In this document: positions 1 through 11,263 of the stretch, piece by piece | How positions within the stretch are numbered: position 1 is the stretch's first letter | How the letters are laid out: the number at the start of each line of letters is the position of its first letter | NCBI RefSeq assembly: GCF_033115175.1 | Contig: NC_084827.1 | Span: forward strand, 24,670,001-24,734,000 | From: Lepus europaeus | Lineage: Eukaryota; Chordata; Mammalia; Lagomorpha; Leporidae | Direction: 5' to 3' | DNA length: 64,000 nucleotides | Position numbers and translations under genes: made by a program | The notes under the pieces: model-generated | Database searches by the model: none | Told to the model about the DNA's origin: nothing | The model's input: only the letters and a program-made list of their open reading frames with translations

Positions 1-669
1 TTGTTCTAGACCCTGTCTAGTACACTTGGGCCTCATTCCTTTGTAATCATAACCTCTACTCTACCACCAATAGCTCTACTCCCAACCTATGTGTACTGAT
101 GGTCCTCTTCCCCACTTAATGCTGTATAATTGTTCAGACCTGGTAAATGCCACTCTTAGGATCATTGGTTACTATCATCACCCTGTCTTTTATGACCTTG
201 TCTAAATATGATCAGAGTCGGGGAACTTGGAAGGCTTCCATAGCCTTGGCAACTCATGACGACAGCCTAGGGTGGTTACTGGTGCCATAAACTAGAGTGT
301 CAATTTGTTGGGTCAACAACAGGAGCCACTGTGCGCTTGCTCCTGATGTGGGATCTCTGTCCTTAATGTACTGTACATTTTGATTTAATGCTATAACTAG
401 TACTCAAACAGTATGTTTCACTTTGTGTTTCTATGTGGGTGCAAACTGTTGAAATCTTTACTTAATATATACTAAATTGATCTTCTTTATATAAAGAGAA
501 TTGAAAATTAATTTTAATGTGAATGGAAGGGGAGAGGGAGCGGGAGAGGGGAGGGTTGCGGGTGGGAGGGAAATTATGGGAAGGGGAAGCCATTGTAATC
601 CATAAGCTGTATACTGGAAATTTATATTCATTAAATAAAAGTTAAAAAAAATAAAAAAATAAAAAAAAA
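1..669 (+). mobile_element. 3' end of a HAL1/L1-type retrotransposon, cut by window edge
   Basis: The sequence matches, nearly base for base, the last 680 bases of the full copy at 2979-7404. It has the same anonymous 3' UTR, the G/A-rich block near 525-590, the AATAAA-containing end near 635 and an A-rich tail to about 669. The 5' part lies outside the window, so it cannot be told whether this copy carried ORF1 or ORF2. Confidence 0.85.
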
Positions 670-1467
670 GAATCTAGTGCAGTCAGACTGGCTAAGAGAA
701 AACATTTGATTAGTAGGTTAGCTTGTCTTTCTTTTACCCAAAATGACCTACTTTCCCAAACTGGTCCTGTACCCTGAAGCAGTGCCCTTCTCTGACATCA
801 GAGACACAATCTATCTTGGAGCCAACTGCATTATATTTCAAGGACATAGGACAGGAGACATGGAGAAGCGTTTCCTTTAGTACTGAATCATGTTGGTCTC
901 AAGTGTGGGTGTTCAGAGTTTGGAGCCTTATGCCTATGTGGAGTACTGGCTTCCAAATAACAGGGGTGTGCCTTTGTGTTCCTCAACAAACTGATCTGCG
1001 TGTGTGAGTTCGTGATGTGGTGCCCAAGTGCTTCAAGGGGCTAAGGCAAAACTACTGAGTCTGCAAGTCACCCTGCATTTAAGGGATAGGAAATCTGGAA
1101 AAACACAACTCTCTTTTTCCCAATGAGCCACTTTATCTTAGTGATGCTTCTCAGTATTTTTGCTCTATTTTATTGCTTCTTTCTATAAATTTACTTTCTT
1201 TTCTTTAAATATAGGTTTTCTGTTACCTTACAAAATTTTGACTAGCTTGTTGCATTGACATCCAGTGGCTCTGACCCTAATCTACTGAATCTTTCAACTT
1301 AAGCTTCGCTCATCATTGTACCAGGATTGATATCAGGGGCTTTTTACTCTAACTTCTCATGAAAAAAATATGATTGGCCCAGTATGCTTCAGATATTCAT
1401 CTATGCTTCAGCTGAGCTAAGAAAAACAAAATATCTGGTGTAAAGTCAAATGCACACATTAATTTTT
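670..1467. other. Unassigned intergenic sequence
   Basis: I recognise no gene or repeat family here. Short open frames are isolated and not protein-like. Confidence 0.5.
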
Positions 1468-1794
1468 TTAAGATTTATTTATTTATTTGAAGGGTGAAGT
1501 TACAGAGAGGGAGAGATATAGAGAAAGAGCTTCCACCGGTTGTTTCACTCCACAAGCAGTCACAACAGCCAGAGCTGGGCCAAACTGAAATCAGGATCCA
1601 GGAGCCAAGAACTTCTGGGTCTCCCGCCTGGGTGGCAGGGGCCCAAGCAAGTGGGCTATCCTCTACTGCCTTCCCAGGTGCATTAGCAGGGAGATGGATC
1701 AGAAATGGAGCAGCCAGATCACAAATGGATGCCCATATGGGATGCTGGTGTCTCAGCCAGCATCTTTAGCTGCTAATGCCACAATGCCAACCCC
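1468..1794 (-). mobile_element. C-repeat SINE (lagomorph, tRNA-derived)
   Basis: It reads on the plus strand as A-tail complement (AGATTTATTTATTTATTTGA), GA-rich region, body, and SINE head complement ending near GCCACAATGCCAACCCC. A short ACATTAA repeat flanks it and may be the TSD. Confidence 0.85.
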
Positions 1795-2593
1795 TACATT
1801 AACATTTTTAAAGGGAGCATAATGATCTGTTGGTCACTAGACTCCTCTGGGTAACCAAGAAAAATACTCTTCCAAGGTTAAATATTTTATTTTGTGCTTT
1901 ATTCTTCAGTAAGCAAATTTTTAATATCAGGAAAATAAGGATATAAACTACATTTTTAAAATTAACTACTGAAAATATCAGATGTCAAGGCTATAATTTT
2001 CCTGTTCTGATTTTTGAATTTCCACTGTAATATACTAAATAAATGAAGGAACGAATGAATGATAAATTCATTCTATATTCTATCAGATATGTTAGATAAA
2101 ATCACACAGACTGAAACCCATGACCGCTAACCCTAACTAGCTGTGTGCCTCCAGTAAGTCATTAATTCTAGTCTTTTGCCTGGAAAAGGTCATTCTCCTT
2201 CCCTGTTTTGCTATTTATTATCCCCTACCAATAATTATTATTTCATTGTAGAACACATTAATTTTCAACTGCAGGCTTCTTATAGACCTTCCTTGACTTA
2301 TTTGAGGCTTTCCTGGATACGTTTCCTCTCATATCTTAGTCATTTCCTTTGCAACTATCCAAATCTCTAATTACCTTATTTTTCTAGATTTTATTTTGTC
2401 TTCTACACTACAATGAGAGCTCTATATCTCAACATCCAGTTATTATGTCAGCATTTAGATACTATTTTGGCACATAATAAGTTTTAATTATTAGTTAGAA
2501 AATTTATGAATTAATTATGAAATAAGAAGGCTGAACAGGTCCTTGTATGTCATAATAATAAAGCTAAGGTTGCAAGACGTTAACAATGGCATA
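1795..2593. other. Unassigned AT-rich intergenic sequence
   Basis: No gene or clear repeat is recognised. A 64-codon open frame near 2176-2370 has no recognisable motif. Confidence 0.5.
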
Positions 2594-2904
2594 CTCCCCA
2601 TGTAGGATCTCTGTCCTTAATGTGTTGTACTATGCAAATTAATGGTAAAACTAGTACTCAAACAGTACTTTATACTTTGTGTATCTGTGTGGGTGCAAAC
2701 TGTTGAAACCTTTACTTAGTATATACTAAGTTGATCTTCTGTATATAAAGATAATTTAAAATGAATCTTGATGAAGAATGGGATGGGAGAGGGAGTGATA
2801 GATGGGATGGTTGTGGGTGAGAGGGACTTTATGGGGGGAAAGCCACTATAATCCACAAGTTGTACTTTCAAAATTTATATTTATTAAATAAAAGTTTAAA
2901 AAAT
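2594..2904 (+). mobile_element. 5'-truncated L1 3' end
   Basis: It aligns to the terminal 310 bases of the HAL1/L1 3' end, from the GTAGGATCTCTGTCC region to TTAAATAAAAGTTT and a short A tract. It is more diverged than the copies at 1-669 and 7404, so it is older. It ends 64 bases before the full-length HAL1-type insertion. Confidence 0.8.
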
Positions 2905-2978
2905 AGTGAAATTGTAATTTCTATTTACAATGTAATTGTTGGGACAAAATTGATAACAATAGATATTGAAAAAATAGG

Positions 2979-3896
2979 AAACCAAGATGGCGGAATAGGA
3001 AGGGAGCACATTGATATTCTTCGGCAAGACACAGGTTAATAAAAGTGGAGATACTGCAGGGTCAAGGAAGAGTAGGGGAAGAAACAGCAGAGGAAACTCT
3101 TCCGGAACTAGTGATTCACAGTGGACCTGCGTGGAGAGCGTGGGAGCCCAACTTCGGGACACCAGTAGCAGACTCAACGCACCAGCGTTGGAACGCGAGG
3201 TGAGCCGAACCTCCATAGCCCGAGACACCAGCGGGCAAGCGGAAAGAGGAGGCTAGAGGGAACGAGGCTTGAAACTCCGTGGGGAAAAGTTCACCAGGCT
3301 AACTAGAAGAAAGAGAGGGAAAAAAAAAAGTGACCGATACGGACACGAGTTTCTCTCTCTCCGCTCACCCCTCAAGGGCGAGCAAGACAAAGAGCAGGCG
3401 CCATTTTGGACATACGTCATAAGCAGAGCGACCTCAGGTCTGCACCGGCCCTGAGCCTAGCAGAAAAACCTGACTCTGGGGGGAGGGGTGAAATAACTGG
3501 AGATTAGCATCTAACTTGGCAACCCAGTGGGAGACTGCAGGAGAATTGGAGCCCACACCGAGGGCAGCAGAGATTCCCTGTGTGGTCCTTGGGAAAGAGC
3601 TTCCAATCTCTGGCTCCTGTGGGTATATCATTTGCCTGCTAACTACCTCCAATTACATTCAGCTGTGCGGAATTACTTCCCTTTTGAATCAACAAAAGAA
3701 AGAGACATTTACCACACCTAACCTGGGAGTGTCATCTTGACACACCCTCAACCCTGAGGAACCAAACACAGCTCTCAGTCCACACTCATCTCAAGCCTCT
3801 AAGGCTCCACCAAAAGCAGACAGTCCACTTAATATAGAGCCATAGTGTAACAAGAAAAAAAAAAACACCACAGTGAAGAAACCAAATATCTCCAAC
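2979..3896 (+). promoter_or_regulatory. 5' UTR/internal promoter region of HAL1-type element
   Basis: The 0.9-kb leader begins with a CAAGATGGCGG motif, which resembles a YY1-type site like the one at the start of primate L1, and is relatively CpG-rich near 3120-3440. L1 elements carry an internal RNA polymerase II promoter here, so promoter function is inferred by homology. On the minus strand a 65-codon frame (ATG at 3631, stop near 3434) is also open in the second copy. Confidence 0.5.
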
Positions 3897-4934
3897 ATGC
3901 CATACAACAAACGCAAAAACCAAGCTAACAAGAACAAGGAAGACACTATGACGCCCCCAAATGAAAAAGACACCCCAACTCAAGATTATAAAGATGATGA
4001 GATAGAAGAAATGCAAGAAGCGGATCTCAAAAAATTGATAAGAACATTAAGAAGTTCTCAAAAACAAATTCTTGAACTACAGAAATCCTTAATGGACAAG
4101 ATAGAAAATCTCTCTCATGAAAGTGAAATATTAAGGAGGAATCAAAATGAAATGAAACAACTAGTGGAACAAGAAATGGTGATTGTGACGAGAAATCATA
4201 ATGAAATGAAGAATTCAATAGATCAAATGACGAACACATTAGAGAGCCTTAAAAACAGAATGGGCGAAGCAGAAGAGAGAATATCAGACTTGGAAGACAG
4301 AGAACAGGAAAGGAAACAGGCAAACCAAAGAAAAGAAGAAGAAATTAGAAATCTAAAAAATATTGTCGGGAATCTACAGGATACTATTAAAAAACCCAAC
4401 ATTCGCGTTCTAGGAGTTCCTGAAGGCATGAAGAGGGAGAAAGGATTAGAAGGCATTTTCAGTGAGATACTAGCAGAAAATTTCCCAGGTTTGGAGAAGG
4501 ACAGAGGCATCTTAGTACAGGAAGCTTATAGAACCCCTAATAAACATGACCAAAAGAGATCCTCACCACGACACGTCATAATCAAACTCACCACAGTGAA
4601 ACAGAAAGAAAAGATCCTAAAATGTGGAAGAGAGAAACGTCAGATTACTCTCAGAGGATCTAAAATTAGACTCACAGCAGACTTCTCATCAGAAACCCTA
4701 CAAGCTAGAAGGGAATGGCGAGACATAGCCCAGGTACTAAGAGAGAAAAACTGCCAGCCCAGAATATTATATCCTGCAAAGCTCTCATTTGTGAATGAAG
4801 GTGAAATTAAGACTTTTCATAGCAAACAGAAACTGAAAGAATTTGTTGCCACTCATCCTGCCCTGCAAAAGATGCTTAAAGATGTCTTACACACAGAAAC
4901 ACAGAAACATGGTCACCAATATGAAAGAAGGTAA
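3897..4934 (+). CDS. L1/HAL1 ORF1 protein (RNA-binding nucleic-acid chaperone)
   Basis: Encodes 345 residues from the ATG at 3897. The frame is open back to a GTG at 3873, but the ATG is the better start. The family protein trimerises on L1 RNA and acts as a chaperone in the cytoplasmic ribonucleoprotein. Visible parts: a basic N-terminus (KNQANKNK), a long coiled coil at about 35-165 rich in E, K, L and N heptads, an RRM-like core at about 167-250 (NIRVLGVPEG, later QEAYRTPNKHDQKRSSPRH), and the C-terminal domain at about 258-325 (ADFSSETLQARREW, CQPRILYPAKLSF). These match the conserved L1 ORF1p order, and the length fits the family. No stop or frameshift breaks it. It is about 95% identical to the product at 20379-21416. 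No ORF2 follows. Whether it is expressed is unknown. Confidence 0.9.
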   Translation: MPYNKRKNQANKNKEDTMTPPNEKDTPTQDYKDDEIEEMQEADLKKLIRTLRSSQKQILELQKSLMDKIENLSHESEILRRNQNEMKQLVEQEMVIVTRNHNEMKNSIDQMTNTLESLKNRMGEAEERISDLEDREQERKQANQRKEEEIRNLKNIVGNLQDTIKKPNIRVLGVPEGMKREKGLEGIFSEILAENFPGLEKDRGILVQEAYRTPNKHDQKRSSPRHVIIKLTTVKQKEKILKCGREKRQITLRGSKIRLTADFSSETLQARREWRDIAQVLREKNCQPRILYPAKLSFVNEGEIKTFHSKQKLKEFVATHPALQKMLKDVLHTETQKHGHQYERR

Positions 4935-7404
4935 AGGAAGGAAACCTCACAGCAAAAGATCACAGGAAGCTCAATTTCTCTTTGACATAGAATTAAACTC
5001 TGATGCACTATTAGAGCAATGTGTTAAAGTAATCTATTATGTTCTCTTGATGTCTGTTAAATTCTAATTATTCAAAAACAGCAGAATTTTTATTAAGAGC
5101 TATGGGTTATTTAACTATGTGCTTATTTTCAAAGACTTGAATAATCACCTTGTAACAATGATCAAATTTGGTCTATGTTATGTCATGATTTTAAGGAATC
5201 TTAGTTCAACCAGATATTTTGGATTTTGATATTGGTCTATTATGCTATGTTATATGTGCGTACACATTGTATGTCCACATGGGGAAATTTTATTAAGAGT
5301 TTTATTTTAATTGGCTTTTAGATAAGATTGTCCATAAATTTAAGCTGCTAAAATCAATCAAAGATACATTTTAATTTGTGTGACCTGAATCTGTGTATCA
5401 TATGTTTTAAACTTGTTGGTAGAAAGAAACTAAAAACATTTTATATGGTTGTGCTTAAGTTTACTGGTTAAACAAACTATACCATCTTAGATATTTAAGA
5501 GGTGTTTTCAAATACATGATTCTTAAAATTTATAGAAGGCATTGGACCTTCTGGTAAATGTTTTATTAAGTTCTTATCTAAGGGTTGAAACGGTTTGCTA
5601 AGTATTCATGTAATATTGCTATTGTCAGCAAGTGATCTAGGACTTGCTCCCTCATTTCTCTATTCTAAGCCCAACTTGTTCTTTCATTTCTCTACTCTCT
5701 TCAAGGTAGGGAACTAATTCTATTATGAAGGAATCTGTAGGACGCACAATTTAATCTTTAGACCTTATAAGAGATGGCTAACATTTTTCTGTAATAGCAT
5801 AGCCAAAATAAGAGCTTAAATAATAATCTCATAGCTAGATTCACATCGCCATCAGTGAAGTATACAGTAAGTAGAAAAAAAAAAACCTCCCTTTCAGACC
5901 AAAGGGAAAGAAAGTTTTAAAGTGAGAATATAATTTTCCTCATGGGCATTGTCTACCTTAGAAAAACTACTACAGAACGTGCCTGTGACTATAGACTTGT
6001 AGTTCAGGCCACCAAAGATTAGAGATGGGACATGGGCTCTCCCTTGACTTGCATCCTCTGGTCTGCTTTAACACAAACCAGGAGGAAAAGAAAGCTAGGC
6101 ATCAGAAGCAATGGGTGGCAGGCCTATTCATGGCTGATCTGTACGGTGATCTGCCCTCAAGGAGACCCAACAGGCCAGTCCACTGCAGTGGCTTTCAATG
6201 TGGTAAGCCTGGGCTTCAGCAGAAGTCAGCTTGTGAAGAGCCCTGGCAGCTCTGCCAAGAGTTGGGTCACTGGAAATGGACCTGCCCTGGAGTCGAAGGA
6301 TGCCCAGGTCAGAGCCACAGATCTTATTGGCTCCAAGCTGAAAAGCCCTTCACTCAGCCCAACTTCCAAAGTGACCACTGCAGCTGAGGGTATGGTCAAG
6401 TAGGGTCAGCAACATTGCAGGCAGAACTGTAAATTTCTTGTTAGAGATGCCCCCTGCCTTTACCTGGCCAGCTCTCCTCCCAGGCCAGCCAAGTAATGAA
6501 AGTCAACAGAGTGCCTTCCCCTAGGAGGTTCACACCTCCCTTAGGATATACCCCATGTGAAGAGATAGATAGGTCTGGGCCTCTTAACTTACAAGGCCTA
6601 AAGCCCAACAGATTATTATCAAGCCCCTTCTATCAGGTTCTATTTGCCTCTCAATCAGAAAACTTCATTGTAGCTTAGACAGCACCTTTCTTAGCTCCTC
6701 TAATAATGACTCTGTCCTTTGTTCTAGGCCCTGTCTAGTGCACTTGGGCCTCATTCCTTTGTAATCATAACCTCTACTCTACCACCAATGGCTCTACTCC
6801 CAACCTGTGTGTACTGATGGTCCTCTTCCCCACTTAATGCTGTATAATTGTTCAAACCTGGTAAATGCCACTCTTAGGATCATTGGTTACTATGCTCACC
6901 CTGTCTTTTATGACCTTGTCTAAATATGATCAGAGTCAGCGAACTTGGAAGGCTTCCATAGCCTTGGCAACTCATGACGACAGCCTAGGGTGGTTACTGG
7001 TGCCATAAACTAGAGTGTCAATTTGTTGGGTCAACAACAGGAGCCACTGTGCAGTTGCTCCTCATGTGGGATCTCTGTCCTTAAAGTGCTGTACATTTTG
7101 ATTTAATGCTATAACTAGTACTCAAACAGTATGTTTCACTTTGTGTTTCTATGTGGGTGCAAACTGTTGGAATCTTTACTTAATGTATACTAAATTGATC
7201 TTCTGTATATAAAGAGAATTGAAAATGAATCTTAATGTGAATGGAAAGGGAGAGGGAGCGGGAGAGGGGAGGGTTGTGGGTGGGAGGGAAATTATGGGAA
7301 GGGGAAGCCATTGTAATCCATAAGCTGTATACTGGAAATTTATATTCACTAAATAAAAGTTAAAAAAAAAGAAATAAAAAAAAAACAATAACATAAAAAA
7401 AAAA
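4935..7404 (+). other. Non-coding 3' region of HAL1-type element
   Basis: About 2.4 kb with no credible protein frame. From about 5235 it is shared with the copy at 21595-22498, and from 5797 with the copy at 36440-37850. The stretch between ORF1 and 5235 differs among copies, so internal structure varies. Two overlapping open frames near 6025-6403 are not protein-like. Confidence 0.75.
7352..7357 (+). terminator. Polyadenylation signal of HAL1-type element
   Basis: AATAAA lies a few bases before the A-rich tail, as expected for L1 3' ends. Confidence 0.7.
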
Positions 7405-7415
7405 GAAAAAATAGG

Positions 7416-7989
7416 TCTGTGGATAAGAAGTTAAAAATATAATATTATATGATTCCTAGGTAGTGATTTAAATTAAGAATGCTAAGTAGACAATATCATG
7501 TAATTTACACTTAGTGATATGTGTATTTGAAATGTTTCTGGACTCTATTTATTATTTTATCATATAATAAACATTAATTCATGAGTACAAGGTCAATACA
7601 AGGCCACAGAATGAAAATGGAAAACACTGATCTTTCAGCTACTTGTTTTCTCCAAGAAAAATGTAGATAATTTCATTGATGAGGCTAAATCAACTATTTC
7701 AAATTATTAGAAAATTGCTTAATTGTAGCAATTACCAGGTCAAAGGAGTGGCAAGCTTTTATAGCTTACATTTAATGTTGCTCTACTGAAAGAGGTGATC
7801 CAATTTGCATTAATATCAGAGAGAAAGTTATAAATAACTACCAGGAGATTTATTGAAACAAAAAGCTAATTTCCTAGTTGTTATTGTCTTCACTTCTTTG
7901 CTATAGATTTTTTTTTAATAACTATCTTTAAAATTACAAACAATGTTCCCAATATTCTCTGTTAAGGCAAGTGTATTTTTAATATTCAT
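7416..7989. other. Unassigned AT-rich intergenic sequence
   Basis: No gene or repeat family is recognised. Confidence 0.5.
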
Positions 7990-8310
7990 TTTATTTCTTT
8001 GAAAGACAGAATGATAAAGAAAGAGAGAAAGAGAGAGAATTTTCCATCCACAGGTTTATTCCTCAAATGGCAACACAGCAGTCAGGGCTGGGGAGCTGAG
8101 CCAGGCCAAACCCAGGAGCCAAAAACTCCATCTGGTCTCCTATGTGAGTGACAGTGGCCCAATCACTTGGACCATCTCCTGCTGCTTTCCCAGGCACATA
8201 GCTGGGAGCTGGATCAGAAATGGAGCAACCAGCATGTGATCCAATGCTCATATGGGATGCCAGTTTTTTAGGCGGTGGCTTAACCCAACTATGCCACAAT
8301 GCCAATCACT
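7990..8310 (-). mobile_element. C-repeat SINE
   Basis: Complement of the tail and GA tract at left; head complement (ATGCCACAATGCCAATC) at right. Moderately diverged. Confidence 0.85.
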
Positions 8311-8487
8311 AAGGTAAATTTTAAAAGCTTATTTAAATCCTATTTGTTATATTGTGAGCCAATGACTATTGAAAAATTGTCAAATCTTTCTTTGAATCTC
8401 ATAACTTTGTTGTATATCTAGGTTATATTTGTTGAACTGAAGGGAGAATAATTGTGTAAATAATTACATATAAAATAATATTTTATG

Positions 8488-8822
8488 GAGCCAGTGCTGT
8501 GGTGCAGCAGGTTAATGCCCTGGCCTGAAGCACCCGGATCTCATATGAGCGCTGGTCCGAGACCCAGCTGCTCCACTTCCAATCCAGCTCTCTGCTATGG
8601 CCTGGGAAAGCAGTAGAAGATGGCCCAAGACCTTGGGACCCTGCACCCGTGTGGGAGACCCAGAAGAAACTCCTGGCTCCTGGCCTCAGATCGGCGCAGC
8701 TCTGGCCATTGCGGCCATTTGGGGAGTGAACCATTGGATGGAAGACCTCTCTCTCTCTCTCTGCCTCTTCTCTCTCAGTGTAACTCTGACTTTCAAATAA
8801 AATAATAAATCTTTAAAAAAAA
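8488..8822 (+). mobile_element. C-repeat SINE
   Basis: Full-length head (GCCAGTGCTGTGGTGCAGC), body, CT-rich region at 8748-8775 and AAATAAAATAATAAATC tail. Close to consensus. Confidence 0.9.
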
Positions 8823-8887
8823 CCAGTATTTTTTCTGGAACACTACGAAGTTAAGTACTTCAGTCAAAGCTTAAGTATGCTATTTTT

Positions 8888-9210
8888 AAAAAGATTCATT
8901 TATTTATTTGAAAGGCAGAGTTAAAGAGAGGCAGAGGCAGAGAGAGAGAGAGATCTTCCATCTGCTGGTTCACTTCCCAGATGACTACAATGGCCGGAGC
9001 TGCACCAATCCAAAGCCAAGAGCCAGGAGCTTCCTCTGGCTCATCCACATGGGTGCAGTGGCCCAAGAATTTGGGCCATTTTCAGCTGCTTTCTCAGATG
9101 TATCAGCTTGGAGCTGGATTGAAGTAGGGCAGCCAGGACTTGAACCGGAGCCCATATGGGATAACAGCTCTGCAGGAGGTGGCTTTACCCACTACACCAC
9201 AGCACAGGCC
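8888..9210 (-). mobile_element. C-repeat SINE
   Basis: Full-length and inverted relative to the SINE at 8488-8822. The two lie 65 bases apart tail to tail and could fold as an inverted repeat in RNA. Confidence 0.9.
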
Positions 9211-9594
9211 CAGTGTGTTATTTTTGAAAAGTCAGTAAAAAAAACTTCTACAAACTATAGTTAAATATCATGTACACTGAAAAACACAATGAATTCTGTA
9301 TTTTTTACCTTGCAACCAGTTGTCTGGACATGGTCTCCAACATACATCCAGTTCTTTCATTTGGTTGCCTTATTAAAATTTAAACATCATATAAGCATGA
9401 AAAGTAAACACTTTTTGTCTCAATAACAAACTAATGGAATATTTAATAGAAAAAAATTATAGTCATACTTCAAAGAAACTCTGGGGATATTAAAAAAAAG
9501 TTTCAAAACACACTATTCACAAGGTATGGGAAAGTAAAGAATTTGGCAATATCTATCAAAGATATTAGTACACATTCTCTTTGATCTGGAAATT
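9211..9594. other. Intergenic sequence with possible old L1M fragment
   Basis: The part near 9520-9610 (GGCAATATCTATCAAAG) resembles the 3' region of ancient mammalian L1M elements. The rest is unassigned. Confidence 0.35.
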
Positions 9595-10020
9595 CATCTT
9601 TTTCTCACTCTAATGAAAACATCTGCTACTTAGGGAGAAGGCAAAGTTATTTTGGTTCACAGTTTGGAGATTTACAGTCCAAGATCAGGTGGACCCCTTG
9701 GCGTGGCATCTGATGAAGGCCGTGGAACACAGGCAGAGAAAGGGTCACATGGTCATCCAGGAATCAGAGAGAATAAGGAGCATGCTTGTCGCTGTCTATG
9801 CGGTCTCTCCTTAAAAAGCCATCAAGATCCCATTCTGGGGGGCCCCATCCCAGTTATCTAACCCAATCTCATCATTTCCCAAAGGTCCTACTTTCAAATA
9901 CCATAAATGGATTATTTCCACTCTTAATCCTTTAACATTAATCTATTAACCATTGGGGATCAAGTCTTTAACATATGGGCTTTAGAAAACACCCAAGCTA
10001 ATATCCAAACTATAGCAGTG
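9595..10020 (-). mobile_element. MaLR-type solo LTR (MLT1/MST-like)
   Basis: Antisense to known mammalian MaLR LTRs. The plus strand reads TTGGTTCACAGTTTGGAG, then TCCAAGATCAGGTGG, then TCCCAAAGGTCCTACTTTC, ACATATGGGCTTT and CCAAACTATAGCAG, in the order of the LTR read backwards. No internal genes lie beside it. Subfamily is uncertain. Confidence 0.7.
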
Positions 10021-10424
10021 ATAATCTAGATTGCACTAATTTCCCCTTAGTTCCCTTACTGGGTTCATTGACTTGCCATCATTACTATCAATGTATAAAA
10101 GATAAATAGCTAGGAATAAAAAGGAGGAAGAAAGAGAGCCTACAAAAGACATAGAAGAAAGAAGAGAAAGAGGATAAGGAAGAGAAAGGACAGGGTTTGA
10201 AGGATGAGAAGTAGAACGGGAGGACAGAACAGAAGGAGTGGAAGAGAAAGAAGAAGTAGTAAAAATAACTTTTTGAAGACAGAAATCCCTTTTGATTCTT
10301 CTAGCCAGAATTCAGACTTAACAATACTTTCCACATTGATTCCACTTATTTCATTAATGTCCCAACAGCTCTCCCTTTTTCATCTGAAACTTCTGTATTT
10401 CTTTCTTTTAAAGTTTCATAATAG
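10021..10424. other. Intergenic sequence with purine-rich tract
   Basis: 10110-10265 is strongly G/A-rich on the plus strand (AGAAAGAAGAGAAAG-type repeats). No gene is recognised. Confidence 0.5.
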
Positions 10425-10705
10425 GGTAAAGCATTTATCCTAGTGGGTAAGACTCCTGCATCCCACATTAGAATACATGTTTTATTTCTGTCTCTGGCTC
10501 CCAACTCCAGCTTCCTGCTACTGCTGACTTGCAGCAGTGAGGGGTCAAGTAATTGAGTTCCTGTCACCCATATGGGAGAACTATATTGTTTCCAGCTCCT
10601 GCAAATTGGCCCAGTTTCAACCAATGTGAGAACTTGCACAGTGAACCAGCAGATAGGAATACTCCCTCTCTCTTTCTGTTACTCAAATATATTTTCTTTA
10701 ATTTC
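10425..10705 (+). mobile_element. Old C-repeat SINE
   Basis: Diverged, with recognisable body (CCAGCTTCCTGCTA; CACCCATATGGGAGA; AGTGAACCAGCAGATAG) and degraded tail. It belongs to the older group that reads TTCCTGCTAATGCACC where young copies read CTCTGCTATGGCC. Confidence 0.75.
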
Positions 10706-10959
10706 ACAATGTATTCAGGACACAGGTATTTATGGACTTTATGGACTTATCCTGAAGTCTGAGAAATAGTCAATCAGAAAATAAACTCAGAAACATGTGC
10801 TACCCTGTCTCATTTCATCTACCCAATACAAAACCATGCTTGACTTAAGTAAAGAGTTCAAATTAGACAAGAAACAAGACAACAGTTATTTCTTTGACTT
10901 TTGTGGGTTGTTTGGTTTCTGTTTAATATTTGCTTCATGCTGCATTAAGATCATTTGTC

Positions 10960-11263
10960 TGGGGCTGATAGTTTTTGATGACCACATCCCATATCAGAGA
11001 GCTGGTTCAAGTCTAGGCTTTTCCATTTCCAATTCAGCTTCCTGTTGATGCACCTAGAAAATCAGCAGGTGATGAGCCCAATACTTGGAACATTGACACC
11101 CACGTGAGAGACCAGGATGAATTTCTGGGCTCTTGGCTTCAACCTGGCTCAGCTGTTGCTGCCATCTGGGGAGTGAAACAGTAGATGGAAGGGAGACTCT
11201 CTCTCCTCACACCCCCCATCTCTCATTCTGCTTTCAAATAAATCAACAAATATTTTTTAAAAA
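10960..11263 (+). mobile_element. Old C-repeat SINE
   Basis: Body landmarks CATCCCATATCAGAG, CACGTGAGAGACCAGG and CATCTGGGGAGTGAAAC, CT-rich region, and tail CTTTCAAATAAATC. Confidence 0.8.

Larger units (their letters stand above)
2979..7404 (+). mobile_element. Full-length HAL1-type element (L1 lacking ORF2)
   Basis: A complete retrotransposon of about 4.4 kb. It has a 5' UTR starting near CAAGATGGCGGAATAGG, an open ORF1 at 3897-4934, then 2.4 kb of non-coding 3' sequence ending in AATAAA (7352) and an A-rich tail. An 11-bp TSD (GAAAAAATAGG) lies at 2968-2978 and 7405-7415. No reverse transcriptase or endonuclease frame lies between ORF1 and the 3' end, where an L1 should have about 3.8 kb of ORF2. 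This is the layout known as half-L1 (HAL1), which depends on L1 enzymes in trans. The same ORF1-to-3' organisation occurs at 19443-22498, so loss of ORF2 precedes both insertions and is not a private deletion. Confidence 0.85.

Noticed and set aside
3873-3896. GTG start adding eight residues to ORF1p, likewise at 20355
   Set aside because: An ATG follows at 3897 (20379), and GTG initiation is not expected in a mammal.
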